A stretch of 14,542 nucleotides of DNA, from the NCBI GenBank assembly GCA_032127075.1, contig JAQAZZ010000219.1, positions 1 to 14,542 on the forward strand, given 5' to 3'. This DNA comes from GCA-2699445 sp032127075 (GTDB taxonomy: Bacteria; Actinomycetota; Actinomycetes; S36-B12; GCA-2699445). The position numbers and the translations under genes were made by a program. Below are positions 13,838 to 14,542 of this stretch, piece by piece. Within the stretch, counting starts at the first letter, position 1, and every line of letters starts with the position of its first letter. The notes under the pieces were generated by a model that ran no database searches, was not told the DNA's origin, and saw only the letters and a program-made list of their open reading frames with translations.

Positions 13838-14542
13838 ATGGCGGACCGGTTGAGCCCGTTGGACGTGTCGTTCCTCTACTTGGAGGAGCCCACGACGCCC
13901 ATGCATGTGGGAAGTGTGGCCGTATTCGAGGCGCCCGCGGACGGCTTCGACCATGACCGGCTCGTGCAGCTGATCAAGACGCGGATCGCTTTTGTCCCCC
14001 GCTACCGGCAGCGGGTCCGCTGGGTGCCCGGCCGAATCGCCAACCCGGTCTGGGTCGATGACGAATCCTTCGATGTCACCTACCATGTCCGCCGATCCGC
14101 ATTGCCCCGGCCGGGGACCGATGCCCAACTGCGAGAATTGGTGGCCCGCGTCATGTCGCGGCCGCTGGACCAGAACCGGCCGTTGTGGGAGATGTACCTG
14201 ATAGAGGGATTGGACTCGGGCCGTTTCGCGATCCTCACCAAGAGCCACCACGCCATGGTCGACGGCATGGCCGCAGTCGACATCGGCCAGGTCATCCTCG
14301 ACGTCACCGCAGAGCCGCGCCAGATGGGCACCGACGTCTGGCGCCCCGCCCGGGAGCCGACGTCGCTGGAACTGCTGGCCGGGGGCATCGCCGACGCGGT
14401 GCGCTCCCCGGCAACCGTGATGGACTCGATCAAGGCCGGCATGACCGACGTCCGCGAGAGCGCGGTCGAAGTCGGCCGCCACGTCGCGGGCGTCCTAAGC
14501 GCCGCCGCAACAGTGGTGCGTCCCCCCGCTGGCAGCCCGCTC
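13838..14542 (+). CDS. Wax ester synthase/diacylglycerol acyltransferase, 3' end outside window
   Basis: The first 235 residues of a WS/DGAT-family enzyme (usual length about 460), open to the window edge. These membrane-associated enzymes join acyl-CoA to fatty alcohol or diacylglycerol to make storage wax esters or triacylglycerol. Visible signatures: N-terminal RLSPLDVSFLYLEEPTTPMHVG, FVPRYRQRV, PVWVDDESFDVTYHVR, RPLDQNRPLWEMYLIEGL, and the catalytic HHxxxDG motif as HHAMVDG (residues 137-143, base 14246 on). Mycobacterial Rv3234c (tgs3) of the same family lies in the same neighbourhood, so this is probably the positional counterpart. The ATG has an excellent RBS. Whether it makes wax or triacylglycerol cannot be told from the N-terminal half. 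Confidence 0.93.
   Translation, partial: MADRLSPLDVSFLYLEEPTTPMHVGSVAVFEAPADGFDHDRLVQLIKTRIAFVPRYRQRVRWVPGRIANPVWVDDESFDVTYHVRRSALPRPGTDAQLRELVARVMSRPLDQNRPLWEMYLIEGLDSGRFAILTKSHHAMVDGMAAVDIGQVILDVTAEPRQMGTDVWRPAREPTSLELLAGGIADAVRSPATVMDSIKAGMTDVRESAVEVGRHVAGVLSAAATVVRPPAGSPL

Overview
This is a high-GC stretch of an actinobacterial chromosome (class Actinomycetia; I cannot fix the genus). The gene order ahcY, mtrA, mtrB, comF, hpf, secA, Rv3235-family gene, ending in a wax-ester synthase/diacylglycerol acyltransferase, parallels Mycobacterium tuberculosis Rv3248c to Rv3234c. GTG and TTG starts are common, and third codon positions of the real genes are strongly G/C.

Layout. Bases 1-953 hold the 3' part of S-adenosylhomocysteine hydrolase (ahcY), followed after 3 bases by a CPBP-family membrane protease (957-1724). 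Head-to-tail against that, on the minus strand, is an exported PQQ-like beta-propeller protein (1725-3341). Its start faces the mtrA start. Bases 3420-5647 are the two-component pair mtrA-mtrB, with a 4-base overlap. Then, all on the plus strand, come a ComF-type phosphoribosyltransferase (5717-6397), a long-form ribosome hibernation factor (6480-7130), a LuxR-type regulator with a degenerate receiver (7127-7783) and secA (7872-10700). Downstream are a minus-strand Rv3235-family gene (10707-11117), a plus-strand protein that looks like two tandem Sm-like barrels (11331-11867), a minus-strand excisionase-type HTH protein (11845-12102) and a CpaE/Ssd/MinD-like protein (12167-13273). A 564-base gap without a convincing gene, but with several inverted repeats, separates this from the 5' half of the acyltransferase gene (13838 to window end).

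How the genes fit together. MtrAB couples cell-wall and division state to transcription, SecA drives export, the hibernation factor protects ribosomes in stasis, and the propeller protein and the CPBP protease are envelope proteins. Compared with mycobacteria, tmk and lpqB are absent from their usual places beside mtrA and mtrB; the propeller and protease genes occupy the first gap, and a short hairpin-containing spacer the second.

The least understood part is 10.7-13.8 kb: the Rv3235-family gene, the tandem Sm-like protein, the HTH protein and a CpaE-like protein whose Walker A lysines are both missing and which has no tad/flp pilus genes next to it. I see no CRISPR array, tRNA, rRNA, insertion sequence or phage gene. 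Nothing here proves a new system; the best candidates for something undescribed are this small-gene cluster and the structured gap after it.
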